Assembly (NCBI GenBank): GCA_038206385.1
Contig: JBBRAW010000019.1
Span: 1 to 43,229 of the forward strand
DNA length: 43,229 nucleotides
Direction: 5' to 3'
DNA from: JANXSD01 sp038206385
Lineage (GTDB): Bacteria > Bacteroidota > Bacteroidia > AKYH767-A > OLB10
The notes under the pieces are model-generated. The model was not told the origin of the DNA. It did not search any database and was given only the letters and a program-made list of their open reading frames with translations. Shown piece by piece: positions 15,717 through 25,255 of the stretch (position 1 is the stretch's first letter; each line of letters opens with the position of its first letter). The translations under genes were made by a program, and so were the position numbers.

Positions 15717-17969
15717 ATGAAAAATATTGACTCCAGATCACATACGCGAGGTGAATCTATTTATGTAGATGACATTCCTGTTTTACAAGGAACACTTTAT
15801 GCCGCAGTATTTGATTCAACAGTTGCTCATGGAAAAATTATTCATCTTGATGTTACCGATGCATTAGTAGTAGCTGGTGTTGAACGCATTTTAACGTATA
15901 AAGATATTCAAGGCGAAAATCAGATTGGCGGAATCATTCCTGATGAACAATTATTAGCTTCTGACGTTGTTGACTTTTGCGGAATGCCTATTGCAATTGT
16001 TGTTGCCATCAGTGATGAAATAGCACACGTTGCACTCAAAAAAATTAAAGTTCAAATTGAATCATTGCCAGTAATTATTGATCCACGTGAAGCTGCAAAA
16101 CAAAATAAATTAATTATCCCTCCAAGAACTTTTCAAATTGGTAATTCGCAAGAAGCATTTAATAGTTGTGAATATATTTTTGAAGGCACAGCAGACTCAG
16201 GTGGTCAAGAGCATTTGTACATTGAGACGCAAGGAGCGTATGCAGTCCCGATGGAAAACGGAAACATCAAAATTTATTCTTCTACGCAAGGACCAACAGC
16301 TGTTCAACGTACAACTGCAAGAGTTCTTGGAATACCAATGCATAAAATCGAAGTAGAAGTAACACGATTAGGTGGAGGTTTTGGTGGGAAAGAAGATCAA
16401 GCTACTACGTGGGCGATTGTTGCTGCGTTAGCAACTTTTCATTTAAAAAAACCCGTTAAATGTATTTTGAATAGGATGGAAGATATGCGCATGACAGGCA
16501 AGCGTCATCCCTATTCAAGCGATTTTAAAATTGGTCTTTCAAAAGAGTTGAAAATATTGGCTTATGAAGCAACTTTTTATCAAAATGCTGGTGCTGCTGC
16601 TGATCTTTCACCTGCTGTGATGGAACGTACGTTGTTTCATGCAACCAATACTTATTTTGTTCCGAACACAAAAGTTACTGCATATAGTTGCAAAACAAAC
16701 CTCCCTCCCAATACTGCCTTTCGTGGATTTGGTGGTCCGCAAGGAATGTTTGTGATGGAAGCTGCCATCACAAAAGCCGCTGAAGAATTAGGAATTTCTT
16801 CAACCATTATTCAGCATAAAAATTTATTGAAGGAAAATGATCTCTTTCATTATGGTCAACATACAAAAGGATGCGAAGCGGAAAATTGTTGGAACACAGC
16901 TATTGATAAATTTGATTTCGAAAAATTAGAATACGAAATACAAGATTTCAATTCGAAAAATAATTTCATAAAAAAAGGAATTGCAATCATGCCAATTTGC
17001 TTTGGAATTTCTTTCACCAAAACACTAATGAATCAAGCAAGAGCATTGGTGCATGTTTACACTGATGGAAGTGTATCAGTTAGTACAGGTGCTGTTGAAA
17101 TGGGACAAGGAGTAAATACAAAGATGTTACAAGTAGCAGCAAAAGTTTTTTCAATTAATCATTCAAAAGTAAAAGTAGAAAGCACCAATACAACTCGTGT
17201 TGCCAACACTTCTCCATCTGCCGCAAGTGCTACAGCAGATTTAAATGGTAAGGCGACTGAATTAGCTTGCAATGCAATTTTATCGCGATTAAAGAAACGT
17301 GCAGCAATCGAATTATCAGGAAACGAAAGTGAAATCGAAATCAAAGATGAATTTGTTTGGATCAATGGAACACAAACAAATCTTACATGGCCTAAGCTTG
17401 TTATGTCATGTTATCTTAATCGAGAAAGTCTTTCGGAAAGTGCACATTATGCAACACCAGGGTTACATTTTGATGCAACAAAAGAAAAAGGAAATCCATT
17501 TGCGTACCATGTTTATGGCACATCAATACATATCGTCACTGTTGATTGCATTCGTGGAACGTATGAAACTGAAGCAGTAAAAATTGTTCACGACTTTGGA
17601 AAAAGCATGAATACCATTATCGATCGCGGACAAATTGAAGGGGGACTTGTACAAGGAATCGGTTGGATGACATTAGAAGAAATCATCTACAATAAAGATG
17701 GAAAACTTTTAACGAATGCTTTATCAACGTATAAAGTTCCTGATATTTATTCTGTGCCGAAAGAGATTACGATTTATGCTTTGGAGACACAAGGAAGTGA
17801 AAATGCTATATTAAATTCCAAAGCTGTTGGTGAGCCTCCACTAATGTATGGAATCGGGACTTATTTTGCAATTCGTAATGCAGTAAAAAGTTTTAATCCG
17901 AAAGTTAAATTAGCATTGAATGCACCTTTTACTCCCGAGAAAGTTTTGATGGCACTTTATGGGAAATAA
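15717..17969 (+). CDS. xdhB: Xanthine dehydrogenase molybdenum-binding large subunit
   Basis: A 750-residue molybdopterin-binding subunit. It has the N-terminal alpha/beta hammerhead (HTRGESIYVDDIP) and the Moco-contacting motifs GGQEHLYIETQGAYAVP, RLGGGFGGKEDQA, AFRGFGGPQGMFVME and GAVEMGQGVNTKMLQVAA. The catalytic-base motif KAVGEPPLMYG near residue 710 contains the Glu that activates water in xanthine oxidoreductases. The Arg in NTAFRGFGG fits purine-selective enzymes rather than aldehyde oxidases or CO dehydrogenases. Length is normal. It follows xdhA by 3 bases and is separated from the convergent T9SS gene by only 23 bases containing an AT-only hairpin. Confidence 0.95.
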   Translation: MKNIDSRSHTRGESIYVDDIPVLQGTLYAAVFDSTVAHGKIIHLDVTDALVVAGVERILTYKDIQGENQIGGIIPDEQLLASDVVDFCGMPIAIVVAISDEIAHVALKKIKVQIESLPVIIDPREAAKQNKLIIPPRTFQIGNSQEAFNSCEYIFEGTADSGGQEHLYIETQGAYAVPMENGNIKIYSSTQGPTAVQRTTARVLGIPMHKIEVEVTRLGGGFGGKEDQATTWAIVAALATFHLKKPVKCILNRMEDMRMTGKRHPYSSDFKIGLSKELKILAYEATFYQNAGAAADLSPAVMERTLFHATNTYFVPNTKVTAYSCKTNLPPNTAFRGFGGPQGMFVMEAAITKAAEELGISSTIIQHKNLLKENDLFHYGQHTKGCEAENCWNTAIDKFDFEKLEYEIQDFNSKNNFIKKGIAIMPICFGISFTKTLMNQARALVHVYTDGSVSVSTGAVEMGQGVNTKMLQVAAKVFSINHSKVKVESTNTTRVANTSPSAASATADLNGKATELACNAILSRLKKRAAIELSGNESEIEIKDEFVWINGTQTNLTWPKLVMSCYLNRESLSESAHYATPGLHFDATKEKGNPFAYHVYGTSIHIVTVDCIRGTYETEAVKIVHDFGKSMNTIIDRGQIEGGLVQGIGWMTLEEIIYNKDGKLLTNALSTYKVPDIYSVPKEITIYALETQGSENAILNSKAVGEPPLMYGIGTYFAIRNAVKSFNPKVKLALNAPFTPEKVLMALYGK

Positions 17970-17977
17970 TACAATCC

Positions 17978-18000
17978 TAAAATAAATTAGATTTATTTTA
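17978..18000. terminator. AT-only hairpin between convergent genes
   Basis: A perfect 10-bp inverted repeat, TAAAATAAAT / ATTTATTTTA with a TAG loop, lies between xdhB and the convergent T9SS gene and overlaps the latter's stop codon. It could serve both strands, but without G or C in the stem it would be a weak terminator. Confidence 0.45.
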
Positions 18001-20389
18001 TTGGCAACATTAATTTAAATCGTAAAACTTTTTTTGCTAATTTTATTTCAGCAATAAATACCTGATTGGTTTTTAAAAAATCTGTATTTATATTTTCTGA
18101 GCAATTAATATTTTGCTTAGTAAAAATTAATCTTCCATCAACAGAATAAATTGTACAATCAAATTTTTGAATACAACCATTGCAATTAATTTGAAAGCTA
18201 TTATCTTTTAGAATAAACGATGGTTCACAGTAACCATTTTCTTCAAGACCAACATTTGTTACTGTAACTGTTTTGCAAATGGAATCTTTTCCACAATTAT
18301 TAAAAACATACAAACAGATATTGTACGTTCCAGGAATTAAATATTGATGTTGTGGGTTAACTGTAATGCTATCAATATTTCCATCATTAAAATCTCAATA
18401 AAAAGTAGTAAACGATTGTGAATTGTTTGTGAGATTAACTGTCATCCCCGATTGGTTAATACTATAGGCAGCAATTGACGGTTGTATTACATTCACTGTT
18501 ACTGTATCATATTGACTACAGTTTCTTTTTGTAATATGATAAATATAGTTTGTAGTGTTATTAACTACTGCAATGGGATTAACGATTGTATCATTACTTA
18601 ATCCTGAAGAAGGCAGCCATTGGTAATGTGATTGTGAAATTATATTTCCATTCAGTTGAACAGTATCTCCCTTACAAACTGTTGTATCGATTCCCGCATT
18701 AATTGTGAATGGTAAAACTGTAATTTCAACGGTATCTAAAACAGAACAACCATTACGTAGGGCACTCAGAATATAAATTGAATTTGCAGATGGAAAATCA
18801 TTAGTGATTAAGTTAAATCCATTAATGTATGATGCATTGTTTGAAGTCCATGCTACATAAGAACTTCCGGAAGGAGAATTAGAAAGAATAGCTTTCAGAC
18901 TTACTGGATCTCCACAAGTAATGGTATCATTTGTTAAAACATCAATACTTGCAGAAAACAAACTTGGTGCTAATGTATCCATTCGTGCAATATACCAATC
19001 AGTTGATGCAGTAGTAAATACCGATGGATAAAGTGTTATAGTGCCAGAAGCAATTCCTGCAATGTATGCTCGTCCTCTGCTATCAACAGCTGTATTCCAT
19101 GAGAGAACCCCTCCGGTTCCTTCATCAGCGCTTCTTGCCCATTGTATATTCCCAGAAGTATCATAACTCGCAATGTACATATCCGCAGAGTTACCTAAAG
19201 CGTATGGCCCAAAAAGACCTTGATTAGTATAAGCCTGACCTGAAATTATTATTTTATTACCACGCACTGCAACACATTGAGGATATGGATAAGCAGCATC
19301 AGTTTTTCCTGTACGAACCCATTGCTTTATTCCAGCGCGATTATATTTTGCAATAAAAGCATTCGTACTTCCTGTTCCGATTATTGTATCGTTTCCGAAT
19401 AAACATTTTGTTCCATTAAAATATCCAGTTAAATATGCATTTCCAAAGTTATCAAAATCTATTCCGTAAGGAACAGATTCACCATACGAATATATGGAAG
19501 AAAGTCTACTAAACCATAATTCATTTCCTGCTATATCATAGCTTGCAACATAGCCGTGATTTGCAAATTTTCCAGTATTATAAATTACAGTATCCATTCC
19601 GAAGCGAATAACTGCACCACTATCAGTACCACCTGAAACAACAACATTTCCATTAATGTCAGCAGCAATATTTAAAGCACCGTCATCAATGTTACGTGCA
19701 CCAAAACTTTTCAACCAGTTTAACTGACCGAAAGGATTTAGTGAAACAGTAAATACATCTTTATACCAACCTCCTATATTACTATTTCTTACTGTATCAT
19801 TATCCACTACAAGATAACTGTCTTCGAAGCATCCTGTTGCATATACATTACCTGAGGAATCAACAGCTACATCACGAACATAATCTTCAAAATGAACTCC
19901 TGTTCCTGATGCTTGAAAAGTTTTAACAAATATTTCATTTCCTAATGAATCAAATTTCGCTACAAAGCCATCACCGGCACCATCTCCAAAGTAAATATTA
20001 GAATTTGTTCTTAATGAATCTGAAAAGTTTCCACCAACAATTATGTTTTTATTTTTATCTACTGCAAGATGATAAATTTTAGGAGGGAAAAAACCGGAAC
20101 CACTATTCAAAAAACCAAGCACCCTTGTTAATCGAATAAGATTGTAAGAAGTGTCCATAAACATTACATACACACTTAAAACCCCATCTAACTGAATTGT
20201 ATTTCCCTGATAAGTAAAGGGAGCGTTATAAGTTCCAACAGTAATTATTTGATCGTCATTGGTAATTTTCATTCCATCTAAATTTCCTGGAGAATGAACT
20301 AACGACGAAGCACCAATACAACTTTGTGAAAATGCATGAATAGTACCTGAAATAATTATTGCAAGTATAAAAAGTAATTTTTTTATCAT
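17993..20389 (-). pseudogene. T9SS type A beta-propeller surface protein split by an in-frame TGA
   Basis: One reading frame of 798 sense codons with a single internal TGA at 18395-18397. Before the stop come a signal peptide (MIKKLLFILAIIISGTIHAFS), SBBP-type propeller repeats to about residue 460 (units such as DNFGNAYLTGYFNG, WVRTGKTDAAYPYPQ, SRGRAYIAGIASG), two Ig-like segments, and the start of a PKD domain ending FTTFY. After the stop the same frame continues DFNDGNIDSITVNPQHQY and ends in a T9SS type A sorting domain (about 85 residues, IYSVDGRLIFTKQN). PKD domains read YWDFxDG here, so the TGA replaces TGG (Trp). If not a sequence error, the product lacks its secretion signal. It sits inside the purine region with no metabolic link. 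Confidence 0.87.
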
Positions 20390-20447
20390 TTAAAGATTTA
20401 TTGTTAATTAATTCGTAATTTGCTTAATGAAAGGATGGAAGGGGGTA

Positions 20448-20480
20448 TTTTCAAATCATCAAATTTTCAAATCGATTTTC
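20448..20480. repeat. TTTTCAAATC-type degenerate repeat
   Basis: Closely spaced copies of TTTTCAAATC / ATCAAATTTTCAAATC occupy the gap downstream of the aldolase gene and run into its last codons and stop (the C-terminal KSI and TGA are read from it). A related stretch occurs at 37535-37570. Such short AT-rich dispersed repeats are common between Bacteroidota genes. Confidence 0.6.
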
Positions 20481-21900
20481 TTCTTCCAACTAAAATTTTA
20501 TAAAATGATCTACTTCTAATCTCATCAATTGTTAATCCGGTAACGAGTGCTTCTTTTTCAGTGATAGCACCACAATTCATTGCTTTCAAAAAATAATTAA
20601 GCAGCCCTTGTCCTGTTGCTGCATCATCAAATACATCACCTGTTAAAGTTGCTTGTGCAGTTTTCTCAACGAAGTTTCTTAAACGCAATGCTGCATCTTC
20701 ATAGCTCTCCAAAAAGAAAGTATATGTTGCAGCATAACGCATTGGCAACTGTGCAGGATGTAAATCCCATCCTTGATAAAATCCATTTCGTAAGGAATGA
20801 ATTGTATGTCCGAAGCCGAGTTTCCATGCATGATGAACTACTTCTCGATTTTCAATTTCTTGTTCCATCGTTAAGTCATCACCTCTATGCGGACCAACAG
20901 GCATTACATTCGTAGCACCATCAGATAACATGATACCTGTTCCACCTAATGCAACACGCGTCATGTGATGTGCGAAATCACAAACAGGATGATCCATCGT
21001 TTGATATTTCGCAGTGATATTACATGATGCAGTATAATCGTATGTTCCAAAATGTGCTGCAATACAACGACCTTTTCCTGCACGTATCAATGATAATAAT
21101 GGATTCTTTCCATCTGCATCCATCACCGCTTGAGTAGCTTCTACCATCATCTCCATCTTCAATGTTCCTTCTGGTAATTTATAAGCATGCTCAATAATTT
21201 CAAATAATTTTACGAGTGCTTCTATCTGTTGAGGAATGGTAACTTTTGGTAACATCACAACAAAATTATCAGGCATTTTACCACCTGAATTATCCAATAA
21301 TGTAGAAATAAAAATATCGAGTGTTCGTATTCCTCTTTGTTTTAAATCTTCTGTAAAAGGTTTAATGCGAATTCCAATGAAAGGTGAAATTGTTTTTTCA
21401 TTCATGCCTTTGGCAAGTTCCATTGCAGCACTAACTGCTGTTGCATCCTCTTCTGCATCGGGACGATTTCCAAATCCATCTTCAAAGTCGATACGAAAAT
21501 CTTCAACAGCTTCGCGCTCTAATTTCGCAAGCACTTTTTTATAAACTGTATATGGTAACCATGCACGTTCATTTTTACGATCATCATCCGTCATCTTATC
21601 TAAACGACTTTCTAAAGCATGGATCTTAGATTCGATATGTGGAAGTGATTGATGTCCGTTGAGTGATAACACTTTTGCAAACACAGCAAAATTGGGAGCG
21701 TAAGTAGTAAAACTTTTCAATGCTGCTTTCCCCATTTTTAATGTGCTATCCGACTTAAAAAGATTTGCACCACCGTAAACTGTATGCACAGCTTGACGTT
21801 GCGCGCCATCGCCTGGATATATTTTATTGAATGCAGTATTTGCAATTTGTAAATCGTTATAAACAGATTCTTTTGCTTCTTGCGAAATAGATAATTTCAT
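20467..21900 (-). CDS. CitE/HpcH-fold aldolase, possible glyoxylate-condensing enzyme (DUF6986-like)
   Basis: A 477-residue protein with TIM-barrel aldolase/citrate lyase beta-type features: FRIDFEDGFGNRPDAEED (acidic metal/substrate motif), IGIRIKPF (Arg contact), MEMMVEATQAVMD (metal-binding Glu), AHFGTYDYTASC and LSDGATNVMPVG. It resembles the DUF6986 group, members of which occur in purine degradation gene sets. It is the last gene of the leftward run allB-alc-uraD-uraH, 62 bases after uraH. Relatives in the CitE/malate synthase superfamily condense glyoxylate with acetyl-CoA or cleave the reverse. Since the pathway here ends in glyoxylate, malate-synthase-like removal of it is my inference. 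The activity itself cannot be read from sequence. Confidence 0.75.
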   Translation of the reverse strand: MKLSISQEAKESVYNDLQIANTAFNKIYPGDGAQRQAVHTVYGGANLFKSDSTLKMGKAALKSFTTYAPNFAVFAKVLSLNGHQSLPHIESKIHALESRLDKMTDDDRKNERAWLPYTVYKKVLAKLEREAVEDFRIDFEDGFGNRPDAEEDATAVSAAMELAKGMNEKTISPFIGIRIKPFTEDLKQRGIRTLDIFISTLLDNSGGKMPDNFVVMLPKVTIPQQIEALVKLFEIIEHAYKLPEGTLKMEMMVEATQAVMDADGKNPLLSLIRAGKGRCIAAHFGTYDYTASCNITAKYQTMDHPVCDFAHHMTRVALGGTGIMLSDGATNVMPVGPHRGDDLTMEQEIENREVVHHAWKLGFGHTIHSLRNGFYQGWDLHPAQLPMRYAATYTFFLESYEDAALRLRNFVEKTAQATLTGDVFDDAATGQGLLNYFLKAMNCGAITEKEALVTGLTIDEIRSRSFYKILVGRRKSI

Positions 21901-21962
21901 ACTAATGCTAAATATTTATTTATGAATGATAATTTTTAAAAATATTAAACTCTAATTCACCT

Positions 21963-22301
21963 TCAACTTCCTCTATAGGTTGAATACCCATAAGGATTTA
22001 ATAGCAATGGAACATGATAATGAGATTGATCAACAATTTCAAATTCTATTGTTATGCGTGGATAAAATGTTTTGATTTTTTGTATCTGAAAATAAAAAGC
22101 AGTTTCAAAAACTAGACGATAATTTCCAACTTTGAGAATCATATCTTCCTTTAATAAATCTGTAATTCTTCCATCATCATTGGTAGTTCCTTCAGCAATC
22201 TTTATCCAATGATCTTTGAATTGATGTTCGAGAATTACTGCAACATTTTTTGCAGGACGACCTAATGAAGTGTCAAGTATATGTGTAGTTAGTTGGCTCA
22301 T
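21963..22301 (-). CDS. uraH: 5-hydroxyisourate hydrolase
   Basis: A 112-residue transthyretin-like protein that hydrolyses 5-hydroxyisourate to OHCU, the step after PuuD. Family marks are the N-terminal LTTHILDTSLGRPAKNV (His6 region), NDDGRITDL, the YHVPLLLNPYGYSTYRGS end with the diagnostic YRGS tetrapeptide, and family-typical length. The protein forms a cytoplasmic or periplasmic homotetramer in relatives; no signal peptide is seen here. Its ATG overlaps the stop of uraD (ATGA), showing translational coupling within the leftward allB-alc-uraD-uraH operon. Confidence 0.96.
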   Translation of the reverse strand: MSQLTTHILDTSLGRPAKNVAVILEHQFKDHWIKIAEGTTNDDGRITDLLKEDMILKVGNYRLVFETAFYFQIQKIKTFYPRITIEFEIVDQSHYHVPLLLNPYGYSTYRGS

Positions 22302-22801
22302 GAAAATAATTTATCAATTCGTAAATGGGTAATTTTATTTTGTTCTAGCATGGCAATTATTATTTCTACTTCAGGAGTATTTTTTAATCGACTTTCAAGT
22401 AAAGATAACATTTCACTAGCAGATTTTCCTGTTGCACATACAATGAAAATGTATCCGAATTTTTCTTCGTATAAATTATTTCCCTGTGATAGTTTTTGCA
22501 AAATTAATGAAGAGGCTTCGTCAACTCCTGATTGTTCATTGGAAGCCCATTCTTTTGTTGTTGCGAATTTTTCTGCTAATGATTTTATATCTCCAATTTT
22601 TGGATGATGTGAAAAAGCTTCCATCCAATCTTTCTCTCCACATCGTAACCAAATTTTATCTGAATTAGTTTTCAATTCATTAACAGAATTAAATGGGCGA
22701 TATTCAACAAGTTCCTTCGACCATAATGTACTGCCGCAGCAATTAAAAAGCAATTCTTGTGCTTGATTGATGTGTAGACAATTAAATTGTTCGATGGTCA
22801 T
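22298..22801 (-). CDS. uraD: OHCU decarboxylase
   Basis: A 167-residue all-helical enzyme that decarboxylates 2-oxo-4-hydroxy-4-carboxy-5-ureidoimidazoline to S-allantoin. The family motif MEAFSHHPKIGD carries the catalytic His66; downstream EWASNEQSGVDEA and YIFIVCATGKSASEML match the conserved second half. Length is normal. The start codon overlaps the allantoicase stop by 4 bases and the end overlaps the uraH start by 4 bases, so it is the middle of a tightly coupled operon. UraH and UraD together keep the allantoin product in the S form. Confidence 0.95.
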   Translation of the reverse strand: MTIEQFNCLHINQAQELLFNCCGSTLWSKELVEYRPFNSVNELKTNSDKIWLRCGEKDWMEAFSHHPKIGDIKSLAEKFATTKEWASNEQSGVDEASSLILQKLSQGNNLYEEKFGYIFIVCATGKSASEMLSLLESRLKNTPEVEIIIAMLEQNKITHLRIDKLFS

Positions 22802-23823
22802 TTTATAATCTTACCAAATAAACGCATTCTGCTAATTCCGCCATCAGGAAATATCGATAATCTAACATGAGTAAATGGTCCACGTTGTTGAATTTCATTT
22901 TCAAAATGATGTTCGTAATTTGCTTGCAATTTCGATGTTGGAAGTATTGTTTTCCATTCAATACTATCTCTACTAATTTTATTCTCTTTCGAGATATCTA
23001 ATTCACAGCCCTCAATAATGCAAGTATCAGGATAATTTCCTTTGAAGTGACAAGTGTCAATTAAAATATTTTCTATTGTTGCAAGATGTGCTAATCGTAC
23101 AATAACCCAATCACGATTATTAGGAGTACGATTGCGTTTTGTTTCCCAACCATCACCCATATTAATTCCTCGTCCTGGCATAATTAAATTATCCATGTGA
23201 CTAAAAAACATGTCGTTGCACGCTATTGATTTGGCACCATTCACAGCTGCTGCAACATCAATAATTTCATTGTCACTTACCAACGACCAATCCTTAAAAA
23301 CTTCACCATAAACTTTTAATCGAGCAACACCTCCATCAGGATAAGTATGCAACTTCAGATGCGTGTAAATTTCTTTATCTTCAATTTCATAAAAATTTTG
23401 TGATCCAGAATTTAAAGGTGATTTTTCTAATATTTCTTTCCATTGTACTTTATCAGATGTTAAATAATCAGCATCAATATTTCCTTGAACATTACAAGCT
23501 TCTATTGATGCATCTGGTGGATGATTACCAAGAAAAAAATTCGTATCAATATCAACACCATGAATTTTTCCAGAAGTAGCTAATTTTATGATGCACCAAT
23601 CATGTCCAGGAACTCTTTTTCTTCGCGATTCCCATCCATCCATCCATTTGCCTCGATCGGTATATTTATCAGCAATAAAAATTCCTCTTCCTGGCTTAAG
23701 CAAATTTTCTTTCTCTGCAAAAAAATCATCACTGCATATTATTGCTTTTCCTCCTAGACGTTCGGCTGCAAGATCCGTAAACTTTGTAAATGCAGGAACG
23801 TTTATTGTTTTTTGGTCATTCAT
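22798..23823 (-). CDS. alc: Allantoicase
   Basis: A 341-residue allantoicase made of two homologous jelly-roll repeats. The first contains LLKPGRGIFIADKYTDRGKW and GWESRRKRVPGHDWCIIKL; the second contains NLIMPGRGINMGDGWETKR and NRDWVIVRLAHLATIENI. Each is followed by the DTNFFLGNHPPDASIEAC / DTCHFKGNYPDTCIIEGC pattern, and by a TYPDGGVARLKVYG / SIFPDGGISRMRLFG closing block. The enzyme hydrolyses allantoate to urea and S-ureidoglycolate in the cytoplasm. It starts 2 bases after allB and its stop overlaps the uraD start. No urease or ureidoglycolate lyase gene is in the window, so the later steps must be encoded elsewhere or run spontaneously. Confidence 0.95.
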   Translation of the reverse strand: MNDQKTINVPAFTKFTDLAAERLGGKAIICSDDFFAEKENLLKPGRGIFIADKYTDRGKWMDGWESRRKRVPGHDWCIIKLATSGKIHGVDIDTNFFLGNHPPDASIEACNVQGNIDADYLTSDKVQWKEILEKSPLNSGSQNFYEIEDKEIYTHLKLHTYPDGGVARLKVYGEVFKDWSLVSDNEIIDVAAAVNGAKSIACNDMFFSHMDNLIMPGRGINMGDGWETKRNRTPNNRDWVIVRLAHLATIENILIDTCHFKGNYPDTCIIEGCELDISKENKISRDSIEWKTILPTSKLQANYEHHFENEIQQRGPFTHVRLSIFPDGGISRMRLFGKIIK

Positions 23824-23825
23824 AA

Positions 23826-25172
23826 TTATTTATCGAGCAAAATTTTTCCACTGGTCAAATGTAAATATTTTCCGTGGTCAAACACTTTTATTCCATCAAC
23901 AAAAGTTTGTTCTACAACACCAAATAATTTCATTCCGAGGTATGGGGTAATTTTATGACGATGTTGAATCTCATTAATGTTAACGACAAACTCCTTTTCA
24001 GGATTCCAGATAACAAGATCTGCATCGTAGCCTTTTTCGATCTTTCCTTTCGAATCACTTAACTGCAAAAAAGTAGCTACATTAAAACTCATCCATCGGC
24101 AAATGTCTTCCAATGTAAATCCTCTCGTTTTTGCTGCTGTCCAGATAACGGGTAATGAATATTGCAATCCAGCAATTCCTCCCCATGCTTTCATGAAATC
24201 ACCAGATTGAATTTCTTTTAAATCTGGTGGTGCAGGTGAATGATCGGTTGCAACAAAATCAATTAATCCATCACGTAATGCCTCCCAAAGCAAATCATTA
24301 TTTTGCTTCTCGCGAATTGGTGGTGCACACTTAAATTCCGTTGCTCCATCTGAAATATTCTCAGCATTAAACACAAGATAATGTGGTGCTGTTTCAACAG
24401 TGATTGGTAATCCTTCCGCTTTTGCCGCCTTCAAATTAGCAATTGCTTCAGACGAAGAAAGATGTACTACATGAACTCTTGCACCTGTTTCTCTACACAA
24501 TCGAATCATCAAATCTATTGCTTTGTTCTCCCATGCTTTTGGTCGTGATTTTAAATAGGCAATATAACTTTTTGGATGTTGGCGAAAGTTTTCTTGATCA
24601 TCATGTGGTTCATCCAACTCGCAATGAACTAGTAAAGGTTTATCATATTTTTTTAAGATCGCTAACGCTGTTCTTAAATGTTCGGCAGTTGTATTAGGAA
24701 AATCATCGATACCTGAATGCGTGAGGAATGCTTTCAACCCAAAAACACCCTCTTTCAGAAGTGCTTCAAGCTGATTTAAATTATCAGGAACTACGCCGCC
24801 CCAAAATCCAACATTAACAACTATTTTATTTTTTGCAGCATCTAACTTAATCTTAAAATTAGTTGGTGAAGTGGTTACAGGTGCAGAATTTAAAGGCATA
24901 TCAATAAGTGTTGTGATACCTCCTGCAGCAGCAGCTTTTGTGGCAGTTTCAAAGCCTTCCCATTCTGTTCGCCCTGGCTCATTAATGTGTACATGAGGAT
25001 CGATTAATCCTGGCATGATTACACTATTGCCAACATCTTCAAAAATATAATCATCCACATTTAATGTGTCAACAGTATCATGAATTTTCCCCTTATCGAT
25101 GATCAAATATCCATTTCGAATCCCCGAACTAGTAAGAATTCTATTAGAATGAAGCGCGACTGGTTTATTCAT
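23826..25172 (-). CDS. allB: Allantoinase
   Basis: A 448-residue amidohydrolase of the cyclic amidohydrolase group that opens allantoin to allantoate. Metal-site features are PGLIDPHVHINEPGRTEWEG (His60, His62), the presumed carboxylated Lys147 in VFGLKAFLTHSG, His in LLVHCELDEPHD, His in VHVVHLSSSEA, and Asp in DFVATDHSPAPPDLK. DHSPAP with GLIDPHVH distinguishes it from dihydroorotase and fits allantoinase, and the neighbouring genes decide the matter. It is the first gene of the leftward operon and is divergent from xdhC across 83 bases. Confidence 0.95.
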   Translation of the reverse strand: MNKPVALHSNRILTSSGIRNGYLIIDKGKIHDTVDTLNVDDYIFEDVGNSVIMPGLIDPHVHINEPGRTEWEGFETATKAAAAGGITTLIDMPLNSAPVTTSPTNFKIKLDAAKNKIVVNVGFWGGVVPDNLNQLEALLKEGVFGLKAFLTHSGIDDFPNTTAEHLRTALAILKKYDKPLLVHCELDEPHDDQENFRQHPKSYIAYLKSRPKAWENKAIDLMIRLCRETGARVHVVHLSSSEAIANLKAAKAEGLPITVETAPHYLVFNAENISDGATEFKCAPPIREKQNNDLLWEALRDGLIDFVATDHSPAPPDLKEIQSGDFMKAWGGIAGLQYSLPVIWTAAKTRGFTLEDICRWMSFNVATFLQLSDSKGKIEKGYDADLVIWNPEKEFVVNINEIQHRHKITPYLGMKLFGVVEQTFVDGIKVFDHGKYLHLTSGKILLDK

Positions 25173-25255
25173 CTTATTTTTATCTTCTTTGCAAAACAGA
25201 ACCTATTTCTGTGATGTAAAAGTATCGTCTTTAAAAATGAAATTTTAATATTGTC

